NCBI GenBank assembly: GCA_002633025.1
Contig: NMRB01000803.1
Span: 185,730 to 249,729, forward strand
DNA length: 64,000 nucleotides
Source: Notospermus geniculatus
Taxonomy: Eukaryota > Nemertea > Pilidiophora > Heteronemertea > Lineidae
Direction of reading: 5' to 3'
Shown here piece by piece: positions 20,971 through 31,795 of the stretch (position 1 is the stretch's first letter; each line of letters begins with the position of its first letter). Made by a program: the position numbers and the translations under genes. The notes beneath the pieces were generated by a model that had not been told where the DNA came from, did no database searches, and saw nothing but the letters and a program-made list of their open reading frames with translations.

Positions 20971-21216
20971 AGTCTAACCCAATCTAGCGGCGGAGCAATG
21001 GAATGCGGAAGATGGAAATGCGACATGTATTTGCGGTTTTAATAACCTCCCAAAGCAGTCCGCATGACTGGCGTCAATCGGTGCACAATATACAAGGAGC
21101 CAACTAGGCTGTTCACAATCTCACAAGTGATTGGGTGATTAAAACTGAGTGGTCAACCACCGCGTTCAGGTTCATTACTTCCGCATTCCATTGCTCCACG
21201 CTAAATTGGGTTAGGG
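20971..21216. mobile_element. MITE with 38-bp inverted ends
   Basis: AGTCTAACCCAATCTAGCGG...CGGAGCAATGGAATGCGGAA at 20971 is matched in reverse complement by 21178-21216 with two or three differences. The interior shows nothing coding. Confidence 0.8.
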
Positions 21217-21505
21217 CCAATTCATACTTGCTCGCGGACCGTCAAGCGCATGAAACTGACGGCACGTTTCCGAGGCGTGAATGTGCACACACATTGAAAT
21301 TGATCATAGTCGGCGTAAAATCCGGACGGAGTATGAACCAACCCTCAGACTTAAAGCTGAACGTAATAGATATAAACCCCAAGATGCAGAGGTAGAAATT
21401 ACGAACAGCCACAAGGCACTTCCAAACTACCTCTGAAAACGATACACCCTCTCGGACGGTCAGAGTTGGCTTCACTTGCCCAGGCTTTCTGCTGCTCTGC
21501 AACGA

Positions 21506-22348
21506 TATTATAGGGCTGGGGAAATATAGGGCTTCTCCATCCCAAAAATAGGGATTTATAGGGATGGTTTGTAGGGCAAATATAGGGTATTATAGGGCTT
21601 TCGCCCCCAATATTTGGCGTTTGGCACAGTAAATCATGTGAAAACATGGGTTACATTATACAGGCGCGCATCATGACTGGCAGAGGGATGTGCAGGGCCC
21701 CCCGCAAACTGCCTGTGCCGACGGCCCCCAGAAAATTTCGAAATCTAGAAGGCCGTAGACACAATTTCCTGGCATCTCAGTATCAAAAGAGAAGCTTTAT
21801 TTTAGCTCAGTTTTTTGCTTTATTGTTGGAAATTATTGAGAAAATAAATATTGGTGCTGGAAAGCAGGAGGGGGGGGGGCACACCGAACCTCCTTCTGGA
21901 TCCTCGCCTTGGCTGTCCGGCCTAACAGTCCGCAGAACACATGACTGTAGATCAGACTTCTCACAATGCTGGTCCCTGAAACTGGCATACTGGCATGAGG
22001 CACGTGTCCAGGATTTCGAGCGGAGGGGGTCAAGGGAGAAGGTGGAGGGGCAGCGCGAGGGGGTGTCCCCCTCGCGTAGGAAATTTCGTAAATTCTGCAC
22101 ACCGAAAACGCCATTTCCCAGCATTTCAGTCGTGACTGAGTGTGGGCATAGAGTAAAACTTGTATGCCAACGACAGGGATCACACCGGCACACCATTCGC
22201 GCAGTCGCGAGCTCGCGTGAAAATACCAGAAAAGAGAAAATAGGAAATTATAGGGTCAAGGGAAACCAAAAAATAGGGCTTATAGGGCAAATTTTGCAAA
22301 AAATAGGAATTTATAGGGAGAACAAAAAAATATAGGAATTATAGGGCA
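21506..22348. repeat. Two clusters of TATAGGG words
   Basis: 21506-21606 holds about eight copies of TATAGGG/AATAGGG with irregular spacing, and 22234-22348 about eight more in the same orientation (TTATAGGG, AAATAGGGC). The stretch between (21610-22230) has G-rich text with AAATTTCG(A/T)AA and ATTTCC(T/C)(G/A)GCAT, typical of hAT-end MITE relics. Confidence 0.6.
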
Positions 22349-22570
22349 GGTGTAACGTCGGTGAGTGTTTCTGTAGCTCAGTGTTCCCCAACAATAGACA
22401 CGGCCTACACTCGGCCCCAGTGTGTATCCGACGTCCCGGTCTCCTACACACTGGCACTTTTTGGGGCTCAAAAGCCGTGAACACCACTAGATGGCACTCT
22501 ACTGGGCTCCAGCCAATCACCACGCTTTCTCACTCATACCTTCCGCGGAAATTACTCCCAGGAAAAACCC

Positions 22571-22646
22571 AACCTCGTCCCCAGGGGTATAGTTCGCTCA
22601 GACAACCGTGGACCACTCGCCATATTATCAACCTGGAAACGAGGTT
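22571..22646. mobile_element. Small MITE, CCTCGTCCCCAGG end
   Basis: AACCTCGTCCCCAGG at 22571 and CCTGGAAACGAGGTT ending at 22646 are inverted ends. The left 45 bp are shared with the larger MITE at 23862. Confidence 0.7.
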
Positions 22647-22786
22647 AAGAAAACCGAAGGACCCGTGCTGCCATCACGCGGTCGTCATGACTGTTAATCT
22701 CTAAAAGAGCCAGACGCCGAGTGTGACTTACCGAAGGGGTGAGCCCGTAGCGTCTGGCCAAGCGAGACTACCATGGCCTTGAACAG

Positions 22787-23061
22787 TAAAGATCTCAGCA
22801 CAGCTGCCAAATGAGAAAAAAACGAAAAATAATCTGTGATGGCACCGAGATTCGAACCCACAACCCTCTGATCGATTCACCAACCTCTTTCTGTACGCAT
22901 CACGAAGACTGCTTGCTTGCATGACGACAATTCCGATCGCTTTATTTCCTCATGGAGATCTTCAAAACCACAGCGCCTTCATTGTAGATCGGCGTCGTTG
23001 TATGCAAGTAGTCACATTGTGGCGCAAATATAGCTCATTTGGCAGCTGTGCTGAGATCTTT
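22787..23061. mobile_element. Inverted 28-bp pair around a tRNA-like segment
   Basis: AAAGATCTCAGCACAGCTGC-CAAATGAG (22787-22814) is perfectly inverted at 23034-23061. Inside, on the minus strand, 22840-22900 contains GGTTCGAATCTC, a B-box-like motif, with no clear A box. Confidence 0.65.
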
Positions 23062-23224
23062 CCTCATCAGGAGCGTGGTGGCAATGAAACCAACTGTGAC
23101 CGTCCGAGAGGGTGTATCGTTTTCAGAGGTAGCTTGGAAGTGTCTTGTGGCTGTTCGTAATTTCTACCTCTGCCGCTTGGGGTTTATATCTATTAAGTTC
23201 AGCTTTAACACGGACTTCACCAAT

Positions 23225-23860
23225 TGAGTATTCCGTAATAACCCTCGAAGGGCCAATACTGACCGTTATATCCCATTTTAATTCTCAGTTCTAGCTGGGA
23301 CACACTACATGTATCGGGTTATAAAAAAACGTCCCACATTTCAAACCTCCATATCTCTTTGAAGTGTCGCCCTGAACAGGATAAAACTGCTTCAAAATAA
23401 GGTTATAATACGATACAGAGATGATGAATTTCATCCTATCAATATCCGTCTCGAGTATGGAATAATTTTCGGTACAAAGATACAAGTCTCAAAGTGCAGT
23501 ATCGTTAATGCAGATTCAATGACAGTCCAAATGATGCCACAGGTTGGGCAACAGTCAAATTGTCATTGTACCGGACATTATTCAAAACCTAATAGGGATA
23601 TTGATATGAAATATACCCCATCTATCACCTACCTTAACAAAAACCATTATGACATTCAGTTTGACACTTCAGGAGGTATAGAAGTGAATGACCGATGTAT
23701 AAAGTGCATTAATTTTTAATTTACAAATTCACCACTCGTCTTATGCACATGTTTTCCTCGTGTGCCGTTGTAATGAAGGTTCTTTTCAAAATAATTCAGG
23801 GCATATCTTCTGTGTTGAAATAAATCGTCCGTTGCTATTAATCATACAACCACAACCTCG
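23225..23860. other. Gene-free stretch
   Basis: No gene supported; the short frames show no domain. A-rich, single-copy within the window as far as I can see. Confidence 0.35.
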
Positions 23861-23861
23861 T

Positions 23862-24193
23862 CCCCAGGGGTCTAGTTCGCTCAGACAACCTCGGACCACT
23901 CGCTCACTAACCCGTGGAATCAGCTTTGCATTTAACGCGTACCCAAACAAATTTTCAAAATATTCTGGATCAAATCAAGGTGTTACCATGGTTACCTCTA
24001 TATTCAGGTTTGATGATTTTTGTAAAAAATTTTTTAAAGGTACGAGTAAGTAGTTCAGATTAGTTATTTTGACTCGTGCTGCCACCTATACGCAGACCAA
24101 GATTCCTGGTCTAAAAACCAAAGCTGATTCCAGGGGTTAGTGACGCGTCCGCCATATTGTCAGAAAGCGAACGACACCTGGGAACGAGGTTGT
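23862..24193. mobile_element. MITE, ACAACCTCGTYCCCAGG ends
   Basis: Left ACAACCTCGTCCCCAGGGG at 23862; right end, in reverse complement, ACAACCTCGTTCCCAGGTG ending at 24193. Inner inverted ACCCGTGGAATCAGCTTT / AAAGCTGATTCCAGGGGTT. hAT-like ends, target duplication not seen. It lies 14 bp past the donor of the next exon. Confidence 0.8.
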
Positions 24194-24207
24194 ACGACCA
24201 AGGCTAC

Positions 24208-24675
24208 CTGTGAAATTCACGACCTACCCCAAGTCGTCGACTATCCTTGAATACCTCAAAGTGATACGCCCAGCATCGCTTTCCATTCGAATTTGCACCA
24301 TTGTACACTAAGGCCAAGATAAAACTGTTATACGCTGCGATTCTGAACATGCTTCCTTGGTTTCCCTGAATACCAGTTTGTTGTCCTGATTCAAATTCGC
24401 CAAACAAAGGTATCGAAATAACACCGAGGGAACAACGTATCAATACATATCCTTTGTAATATATCAGAGAAGGTTCAAAATTTGCAAGTTGTACATGAGT
24501 GTTACGAGTCCGAACATTCAAAGTCTCTTCCGTACAGGTGACAATATCGATGAACCATACATGACTTACATCTCGAGTGATCAATATGGCATTAATTTCA
24601 GGGATAACCACCGCTTCAGACTGGTGTTGGCCAGTTGAAAATAATATCGGATGAGGTCGTTTCAGTTTTTTAACA
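24208..24675 (-). CDS. Propeller-like exon
   Basis: An open minus-strand frame of about 156 residues starts after an in-frame stop near 24675 and ends at a good donor (TTCACAG then GTAGCC) at 24208. It opens KLKRPHPILFSTGQHQSEAV, matching in layout the starts of the exons at 56230 (HRRLPFIPPVDGEQ) and 53810 (LKTRVPFVPP). Later residues (YKGYVLIRCSLGVISIPLF, SFILALVY) are short beta-strand-like hydrophobic runs with turn residues between. The frame after the donor stops at once, supporting an exon. The upstream acceptor is not pinned down. Function unknown; family membership is inferred from motif order, not alignment. Confidence 0.55.
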
Positions 24676-24779
24676 TGCTTGGCCTTATACCGGAAGTCAT
24701 GATTTCTTGTGAAGCCGGTTGAGTTGGAGTTGATTAAATTATAACCTAAGCGGAACAGAATCTGATAGGCCTACATCTA

Positions 24780-25084
24780 ATTTCATGCGAAATTGGCGAT
24801 TGGACTCAACCTAATGGGCCATTGCATAATGAAAGGTCTCGTCCAAATACTTCATTCACAGAACAGTGAAGAGAAGAGAAACTGCTGCCAATTTTTCTGT
24901 CAATCTTTTTGATCAAACTTTGTGGTCAAATTTTTCCATTCGAGCCTCTCAATCCACACGGTGGATTTTTTTGATCATCCCTTTCGAATATAGAGTCAAG
25001 GAGAGGCGCAATATAGATGACATAATCATACAAAATAGTCCCAACGCCTTGAAAATGACATCTATGGCTATTCACAACAAAATG
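24780..25084. other. Gene-free stretch with TTTTGGTCAAA repeats
   Basis: Contains TTTTTGATCAAACTTTGTGG-type text repeated at 25330-25410, 40500 and 40850; part of a dispersed MITE family with (T/G)GTCAAATTT words. No gene. Confidence 0.4.
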
Positions 25085-25203
25085 CCAGGATCCATATTCA
25101 TAAAACTACTTAAGTCCAACTGTGGCACTTATCCATTGTTCAAAACAAAAGATAAGTACCACACTTTGACTTAAGTATGTTGATGAATACGGGGCCTGGT
25201 CAC
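25085..25203. mobile_element. MITE, CCAGG-CGTATTCAT end group
   Basis: Arms of about 58 bp: CCAGGATCCATATTCATAAA then ACTTAAGTC... against the reverse complement CCAGGCCCCGTATTCATCAA with ACTTAAGTCAAAGTGTGG. The same family is at 39756-39868. Confidence 0.8.
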
Positions 25204-25506
25204 CGCGATCAGGGCGTTAATGGACAATAAAAATATTTCCCGTGCCACACGGTACGAATTGTAATTATTTGGTCAAATCGTAGGAGAAAAATAGGACGGG
25301 CTTTATCCAAAACGATTTGGGGTTTTGAATTTTGATTGGTCAAATTTGTGGATTTTCCCGTGCAACACGATTAAAAGTTTTGCTCAAACTTTTTTTGGTC
25401 AAATTAAATTGGACCGTGTGGCTCGAGCATTAATCAGTTTTAGTTTTACACTCCGACTCAAGGTCTTCTGAGCGAGGCCGCAATGATCCTGAACAACGTA
25501 CATTAA

Positions 25507-25786
25507 AGGACCACAGTATTGCTTCCCAATCCTGCGTTACACCTACCCGCGTTAAGGGGGAGACCTCTATTAACGACTTGGTAAACTACCGCATGCAACT
25601 AGTCTCGCGCAGCCGGCCGTTTCGTTCCGCAGTACTGCTACACAAACTTGTGCGATCCCCAGCGGCTGGGTGACCGAGACTGTAATCATACATTCTCCAA
25701 CACTGGGGCGAAAGGCTTAACTACAGTATTGGAGCATGGTGCCGGTGGCGCCGGCTGTCGACAGAAAGATGCAATACAATGGTCCT
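25507..25786. mobile_element. TTAA-flanked MITE (piggyBac-like target)
   Basis: TTAA at 25503-25506 and 25787-25790 flanks ends AGGACCACAGTATTG and, in reverse complement, AGGACCATTGTATTG. The 280-bp interior has no frame. TTAA duplication is the piggyBac signature, but the end sequence is not the usual CCC start. Confidence 0.8.
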
Positions 25787-25790
25787 TTAA

Positions 25791-26484
25791 GGGCGAGCCG
25801 ACATTGTGAATTTTCATAGTGCTTCAATCCAGGCCCCTCTGAGAAAAGCAGTAAAGACACCCCCACTTGACTGTTGTTTGGGTCCAATGTGATCAATGTG
25901 TTTTATAGACACAGGAAATGAGCAAAATCCCAAGAATTACAAGTTAATTATATTATGTAATCCAAAACAAAGAAATTCGCCGAACTTGAAAAACAGGTAC
26001 AATTTTCTCAGAGAAGAAGCATGTAAATGACACATTCAGGGAGTGGCAGCAATGCCACAGACCCATAGAACCTGGGGTGGCAAGGATGTCTTGACCAGCA
26101 TTTCATAGACAGCATACACGCTCATTACATTAGAAGAGAACCAGGAAGTAAAATCCAGATCCAATATGGCCGCCCTGTTTTTTGAAAATTGGCTGCATTG
26201 ACGCAGTTCACTTGTGGAGTACTCTATGTCTGTTGAAAATAATGCTACTGAAAGGGGTGGACTGGGTGGAAAAAACGAGGAACTTTACGATACGAATGTA
26301 CATGTATGTGGGCGTCGGAATCCAACATTAAGCGCGCTTGGCATACCTCGGTCACCTTTAATATCAATGGGGTGGGGGGGGGGGGAGGGGGTACTTCTGG
26401 TGCCCATGGCGTTTAATTATCCCTTCTTCCGCAGAGAGGAGACTTCGACCATCAGCAGACAATATAACCACTAGTGATCACAAA
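25791..26484. other. Gene-free stretch
   Basis: No gene. 26180-26200 and 27044-27070 hold weakly inverted AATTGGCTG and CCGCCCTG text, possibly an outer element around the next MITE. Confidence 0.35.
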
Positions 26485-27035
26485 GTACACCCTTAGTCAA
26501 AAGTAAATGCCCACCTAGTTTTCCGCCATATTTCCATGCATATTTTTCACAGCCAATTTTTATTTTCATACGCATGATCTTGGGCCACTAGGACACAATT
26601 TAATACCATAAAACTGAAAAGTATTCCTTTTGTGGGTGAGAAGCTAATGAATATTCACCACTGGGTAATGCTTTCTGTGCCTCGAGTGCCTGGAACGAAT
26701 GGCAAAAGTGGGAAAACCATTTTACAATTCATCTGTAACTTTGCTTTAGATGACAATTATAGCATTCTGAAAATGTTTGTGTGTCAAGAAACAAATCGGC
26801 TTCAAAACAATACCAGTTTCAATCCTAACAAAGTGAGTATTTAAAAAAAAAAACATGTCATTTTGGCCAGATTTCAAACTTTCACCCAGAACATTGGTTT
26901 AATAATTTCCAGTTCTATTATCTTAACAGGTGCCCTAGTGGGCCTCGATTATGAAAAGGGAACGTGGCTATGAATAATATTCATTGAAATATGCCGGAAA
27001 ATTAGGTGGTATTTACTTTTGACGAAGGGTGTACA
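26485..27035. mobile_element. MITE with ~60-bp inverted ends
   Basis: GTACACCCTTAGTCAAAAGT...CCACCTAGTTTTCCG at 26485 is inverted at 26975-27035 (TTTACTTTTGACGAAGGGTG). The interior frame 26632-26844 shows no domain. Confidence 0.8.
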
Positions 27036-27530
27036 CAGGAAATTGACTTGTCAGCCAATTTGAGAACCGCCCTGGCCTCAGCGATTAGTGATTGAGACTT
27101 GCTTCAATCAGTGACAAATAGAATATACATGTATATCTAAACGGGCTGTTGATAGGTTCCGGGTGTCTTTAGGAACAATCCTGACATCCCAATATATATG
27201 CATGTGGGGGCAAGTTGAGTTGAGATGAACAAACAATATTGAACGTGGTGGTAGCGATAAACCTGCAAGACAAACCGAAATTAGTGAAAGAGAGAGAGAT
27301 GGCGGGAGGGAGGGAAGCCCGCCCACAGGAGGTGGTGAAGCCTTAATTACTCACGAAAAGATTACAACTGTTGCAGACAGCCTTGTTGACTCTTTTCATA
27401 TACTAAACGCAACACTTAAATTTCCCTTTGATTTTTGCTATAGCCAGTTCATAATGTTCCAGTATTGATGATTTATATAACCATGTCACAAGCTTTCCGA
27501 TAGGCCTTTTCAGTGCAGATACGCATCATT
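27036..27530. other. Gene-free stretch
   Basis: Contains the 27041-27070 repeat also seen at 6190 and a GA-rich run near 27285-27315. No gene. Confidence 0.35.
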
Positions 27531-27734
27531 AGCCCTTGTTACACTACATAAAAAACCCGTGTCGAACCCGGGTTTTTTCTGTCCACACCTGTTAAAAACG
27601 CGGTGTAATAATCCCCTCCGAGCTCCAACGGTTTTTGGAGGGCCTAATTTAGGCCCCAGGAGGGATTTTTTCAGAGCCGGGCCAGACACGGGTGTCAAAA
27701 ACCCGGGAATTTCTATGTTAGTGTAACCACGGCT
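27531..27734. mobile_element. MITE, AGCC-TTGTTACAC ends
   Basis: Left AGCCCTTGTTACACTACATA, right (reverse complement) AGCCGTGGTTACACTAACAT. The arms continue into ACCCGTGTC-GAACCCGGG and GACACGGGTGTC... The interior has CCAACGGTTTTTGGAGG and its inverse. Confidence 0.8.
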
Positions 27735-27817
27735 ATTGATTTCTGTTACCAGGCAGTTTACTTATTATTATGGAACTGTGTTTAACGTCTTACGTAATGA
27801 AAAAGTCAGGGATCTAT

Positions 27818-28184
27818 AGCCGTGTTCACACCTATGCAATTTTTCCAGGCCCGGGTTCGAATTTAACCCGGATCCATTGAATTTTCTGTCCACACCTATT
27901 ATTCGTCTTACGATATTGAACGCTGGCCATGTTATTCACCCATTCAATTTTAGCAGACCGACACCTGTCGGTGGGCTCAGTAAACGTTTTAGCCCTGTAT
28001 TTTTCTGTCCACACCTATGAAATTGCCGGGCTAAAGTATAATCCGGATCAGACCCGCCGAGCGAAAGCGGGCTAAATTAGTCCGGCAATTTTTAATCCGG
28101 ATCCGATTTTCATAGGTGTAAACGCAAAAAAGGCGGGTCAGAGCCGGGTCAGGTCCGGCAATTTCCTCACGTGTAAACACGGCT
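27818..28184. mobile_element. MITE, AGCCGTGTTYACAC ends
   Basis: AGCCGTGTTCACACCTATG at the left, AGCCGTGTTTACACGTGAG in reverse complement at the right. It contains three copies of CTGTCCACACCTAT and several AATCCGGATC / CCGGGC words in both orientations. Confidence 0.8.
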
Positions 28185-28424
28185 TGTATGACATGCAGGT
28201 AGTCAGTCTACCCATATACCAAAAGTCTTAACTTTGTTTTGCACTGAACGTTCACAACAGGATGCCACGGCTCTCTGTTTCTGAACGAGGGCGTGCGAGG
28301 TAGTGCAGGTATGCCTGCCCGCGCTGTTGAATGCTAGGGACATCGACTCCAACAACGCTATCGAACCACTGCAAGCACATCTGGCCGCCCTAAGTGGCCG
28401 CCCATGTGTAACGGACGCAAACCA

Positions 28425-29272
28425 GGGGCCGTATGCATAAAACATCTTAAGTGTAAAATTTCCCTTATCTTTTGTTTGGAACAATAGTTTAAAGTGGTCC
28501 TAAACCGCCAAGCAAAAGTTGGCACCCGATCATTTTCACCGCCCACGAAAATGGAACTTCCGATTTCCGCTCCTGGCTTCTGAGCATGCGCAGTACGCTA
28601 CCTTCGCTGAGTTTGTCAACGCTGAGATGGTCGTGCAAACCGCAGCAGACAGGATGCCGAAGCGAGAAGTGAAAGAAGGGAAAGGGCGGCCTAAAAAGGT
28701 AGCAAATGCCGACCAGCGGCTGTGGACTGTCCAGAAACATTATCGAAGTGGCTCATAATAAAGAAAGAACTCAGTTTTAAGACGATAAGGAGGTTGTTTG
28801 TGTGTATGGCATCATTAACATAATGCCGGACTGCAGAACTCGCCGCCGTGCCGGTGTAACGTCAGTGAATTCTGTGGTTTCTTTTGAGAAAAGACCAACT
28901 TGCCTGGCATACATGCATGTACCGGCCGACACCGTCATCAATGGTGTCACTCGTGTCGGATTGAACACTCTTAGGCGTGAATATATCCGCTAAAACTCCC
29001 CGGAATCGAGGAGAAATCTCGACTCGGTGAACTGGTTGCATCCATGTTGCTTTGACAATCAGCTGTCACACAGCTGTCAATTATCAGAACTTGCCCAATC
29101 AGTGATCGCGTAGTAAATTCCATAGTAATCACGTGACGTGATGATTGACAGGCGTTCATTCATCCTGGCGTAGCCCGGGAAAATGAAAACGAGGCTGTCT
29201 CGCTCGCCCCGGCGGTTTAGGACCACTTTAAGGGAAATTTTACACTTAGGATGTTTTATGCATACGGCCTCA
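28425..29272. mobile_element. Outer MITE split by a TTAA insertion
   Basis: Left arm 28425-28492 (GGGGCCGTATGCATAAAACA, AGTGTAAAATTTCCCTT) and right arm 29228-29272 (AAGGGAAATTTTACACTTAG...CATACGGCCTC) are inverted. A second copy of the left arm is at 39072. The element at 28493-29227 sits between them at a TTAA. Confidence 0.85.
28493..29227. mobile_element. Nested TTAA element, 735 bp
   Basis: Inverted ends AGTGGTCCTAAACCGCC (28493) and GGCGGTTTAGGACCACT (ending 29227) are perfect over 17 bp and flanked by TTAA (28489-28492, 29228-29231). The interior has open frames on the plus strand (28519-28758, 28802-28993) without recognised domain. TTAA targeting suggests piggyBac mobilisation. Confidence 0.85.
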
Positions 29273-29301
29273 GGACCACCATATTCGGCTGCAGCACTTA
29301 C

Positions 29302-29408
29302 GTAATCGTTTCCGAACAGCTCGACAAACGGCAAGAGAAACTCCTCCTGGCATCCATAACAACCGAGTAAGTGACCAAACCATTCGAAACCGCCTTCGTG
29401 CTGACAAC
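29302..29408 (-). CDS. Orphan internal exon, 36 residues
   Basis: On the minus strand CACCTAAG precedes the exon and a consensus donor (GATTAC then GTAAGTG) follows. The frame between is bounded upstream by an in-frame TAA exactly at the acceptor. The peptide CQHEGGFEWFGHLLGCYGCQ then EEFLLPFVELFGNDY is rich in Trp/Phe/Cys and looks like two amphipathic helices. It recalls the end of a death-fold (CARD-like) domain, but this is only a shape impression. Neighbouring exons are not recognised; the flank is MITE. Confidence 0.45.
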
Positions 29409-29680
29409 CTTAGGTGCCGACGCCCGTGTAGGGTACCACGGTTGACAAACGCCCATAGAAGGCCTAGGTGTTGCGCTTCTTTTTTTTAGGAGTATATTTT
29501 ATACGAAAAATGTTGCCTACTCACCTGCGGTAAAACAAAATTTTTTGTCTGTATATACCTTTCCCTGCAAGATAGACTTTCATACTCAGGCGAGAGTAAT
29601 ATTTTTCACTGCCACCAATGCCCCCAACAGAGGATTGCCGGAATAAGCTGCGACGCGACAATGGGGAGGCACTGAGAGGG

Positions 29681-29813
29681 TAGGGACACACCTGACGCGA
29701 TTCGCATGCGATAGGGCAACGCATGCGTCAAAACCTTTGTTTGCGTGCAGTGCGGCGGAAAATAACAAAGGCGTCGTCGCATGCGTCAAGGAATCGCGTT
29801 AGGTGTGTCCCTA
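29681..29813. mobile_element. MITE, TAGGGACACACCT ends
   Basis: TAGGGACACACCTGACGCGA and, inverted, TAGGGACACACCTAACGCGA. Arms of about 30 bp run on to GCATGCG words. Confidence 0.85.
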
Positions 29814-29969
29814 GCCTTAATATGTCTCTCTGTTTTTGCGCTTCCGCCAAACAATAAGGCGAGCACTGACACACGGGGGACGGGTGAAAGAAATCGGAGT
29901 CCAAGGAATGCAAATTCGAGACAAAAATAGAATTGTAAATTCGCTGAATTGCGAATTTGATGACATTAT

Positions 29970-30283
29970 AGCCGTGGTTACACTACATAAAATCCCCGGG
30001 TTTCTGGAACACGGCAATCTCGCCGTGCTTTTCGAAATCCCCGTGTCTCATTAGTTCTTTAGCACGGCTACAGATGGCGCAAGCATTAAGTGACGTCGTT
30101 TTCGCTCCTCCAACAATGTTGGCCAATAGAGAAATGACTGAAGAGTCAGTGCATGCAGCGCAACTGTCGCCGGGCTACTTAACTGCAATATAGTGGTATG
30201 ACCTCTCGCCGCGATTTTCGCACACACGGGTTTGACACGGGTCTGGAAAAACACGGGTATTTCCAACAGGCGTAACCTTAGCT
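29970..30283. mobile_element. MITE, AGCCGTGGTTACAC ends
   Basis: Left AGCCGTGGTTACACTACATA, right (reverse complement) AGCTAAGGTTACGCCTG. Interior words CCCGTGT, CACGGG. Its left end is nearly identical to the right end of the MITE at 27531. Confidence 0.7.
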
Positions 30284-30657
30284 ACTGACACAAAGGTGAA
30301 CTTCTCCATCATCATCATGCTGAAATTATCCAAGCCGAACCATCAGAAACTCGCATGTTAAATTCGCTCAATAAGCGAATTTGATGACCTTCACGGCCCA
30401 CGCAGACATGCAAGCTAGCTAGAGTTATAACATGTTTCGCCATCCTTGAGACTTGATTTGTCAAGTTCAATGATAATCCTGGGACTGAACATGCTGAGGA
30501 TGAAGTTAAACCGCCACCCGTCGTAGGAAACTGACGCTGAAAGGGTAAATGTCGTCCTGGGTATATACAAAGATTACCCAGGATCTCGGTCTTCACTAAA
30601 ACAATACCCTGGGATGTAGTTTCCGTAGCCAAACATCACCCAGCTTCCGCAATCTAT
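30284..30657. other. Gene-free stretch
   Basis: No supported gene; one minus-strand frame (30315-30632) lacks exon borders or domain. Confidence 0.3.
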
Positions 30658-31556
30658 GCAATGTAGGAGGCTTGGCCTAACATATGTGATAGCAAATTTT
30701 CCTTGCTATCTGATGATATGAAAGTCGTGAAAATCCGGTGAAATCCACGTTTGATAGAAGGAATTGTGTGAAGTCGTGTTTTTCGCAACTTTTTTATTTG
30801 CAGGTTTTCACTGAAAATTTTATAGCAGTGTGTTCCACTCATCCAGAGCTTTCATATCACATGTTAAAATTTCGATTATTTTAATTAGAAATGTGGTTTT
30901 AGACCACTTTTATCCAAATTATTCCGCACATGCCAGAGACACCTTTGACACATTCCCTTGCTGTCATTGGCTGGTTGACTTGATACGGATAAATGCCCAT
31001 TCAATAGTTTTCTGTGTGTTGACATGTCTCTGTGGTAGTAGGCCTGCATTCAGTAGATAGGACAATGTTTAAAGGAATAAACGTCAGTTTCAATGAAGTT
31101 CAAAGTCAGTCAACCACCATTTGCCCAATGGATTGTGACGAGTCTGGTAAAAATTGACCCTTTGTAAGAAATTGACCCCACTACCTTCCATGTTGACTTG
31201 GTTTTGCTAATTCATTGTGAAGTAGAAAATGACAACACAGCTCATCATTGGTTGGAGAGGGCTGTTTCAAGGGTGTCTCTGGCATGTGCAGAATAATTTG
31301 GGTAAAAGTAGTCTAAAACCACCTTTCTAATTAAAAATAATTGAAATTTTAAGATATTATACGAAAGCTGTTGATGAGAGGAACACACTGCTATAAATTT
31401 TTATACAAAAACCTGCAAATAAAGAGTAGCTAAAACATGACCTTACAAAATTCCTTCTATCAAAGGTGGATTTCATCGGATTTTCTCGACTGTCACATCA
31501 TCAGATAGCCAGGAAAATGTGCTATCACATATGCTAGGCCCAGCTTCCTACATTGC
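30658..31556. mobile_element. Long inverted-repeat element, ~300-bp arms
   Basis: 30658-30955 (GCAATGTAGGAGGCTTGGCC to AGAGACACCTTTGAC) is matched inverted by about 31262-31556 with scattered differences. The 300-bp centre is non-coding. Among the longest inverted arms of the window. Confidence 0.9.
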
Positions 31557-31575
31557 ATTGGTTTGGAGGTATTCA

Positions 31576-31795
31576 TGTTCCTCACTTGGGATGAGTGTTT
31601 TACTTGCCCGCCCTTATAAAAGGCACAAAGTACAAGGCATCACAGCTTACTGTCCCCTCCGATGGCCGTGAAGCGCCAGCAGTGGTTCGTCCCAAAGCCA
31701 ATGCTGGAACCAAAGACCTCCCGAACCCGGGACTTGCAGCTTGCTAAGCGGACGTGATGACCATTTCGCTATCGTTAATCCTTTACGTCTCTTGA
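31576..31795 (-). mobile_element. tRNA-derived SINE, degraded copy
   Basis: Shares with 36416-36608 the blocks TTCCTCACTTGG, TTTTACTTGCCC, ACAAGGCA-CACNGCTTACTGTC, and on the minus strand the head GGACGTGATNACC...GCTAAGC. The A and B boxes are damaged (AACCCGGGA kept). Confidence 0.7.

Larger units (their letters stand above)
21351..23208. mobile_element. Long inverted pair (~120 bp arms) enclosing other elements
   Basis: 21351-21472 and 23090-23208 are inverted copies at about 93% by eye: TTAAAGCTGAACGTAATAGA, CAGAGGTAGAAATTACGAAC and ACCCTCTCGGACGGTCA. Between them lie TATAGGG-word clusters, a CCTCGTCCCCAGG MITE and a 28-bp inverted pair, so the interior is composite. Confidence 0.8.

Noticed and set aside
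21646-22335. 229-residue plus-strand frame
   Set aside because: It spans G-rich MITE relics and TATAGGG words, has no domain, and overlaps equally long frames on the other strand.
28519-28993. Transposase or THAP gene inside the TTAA element
   Set aside because: The short frames show no zinc-finger or DDE motif.
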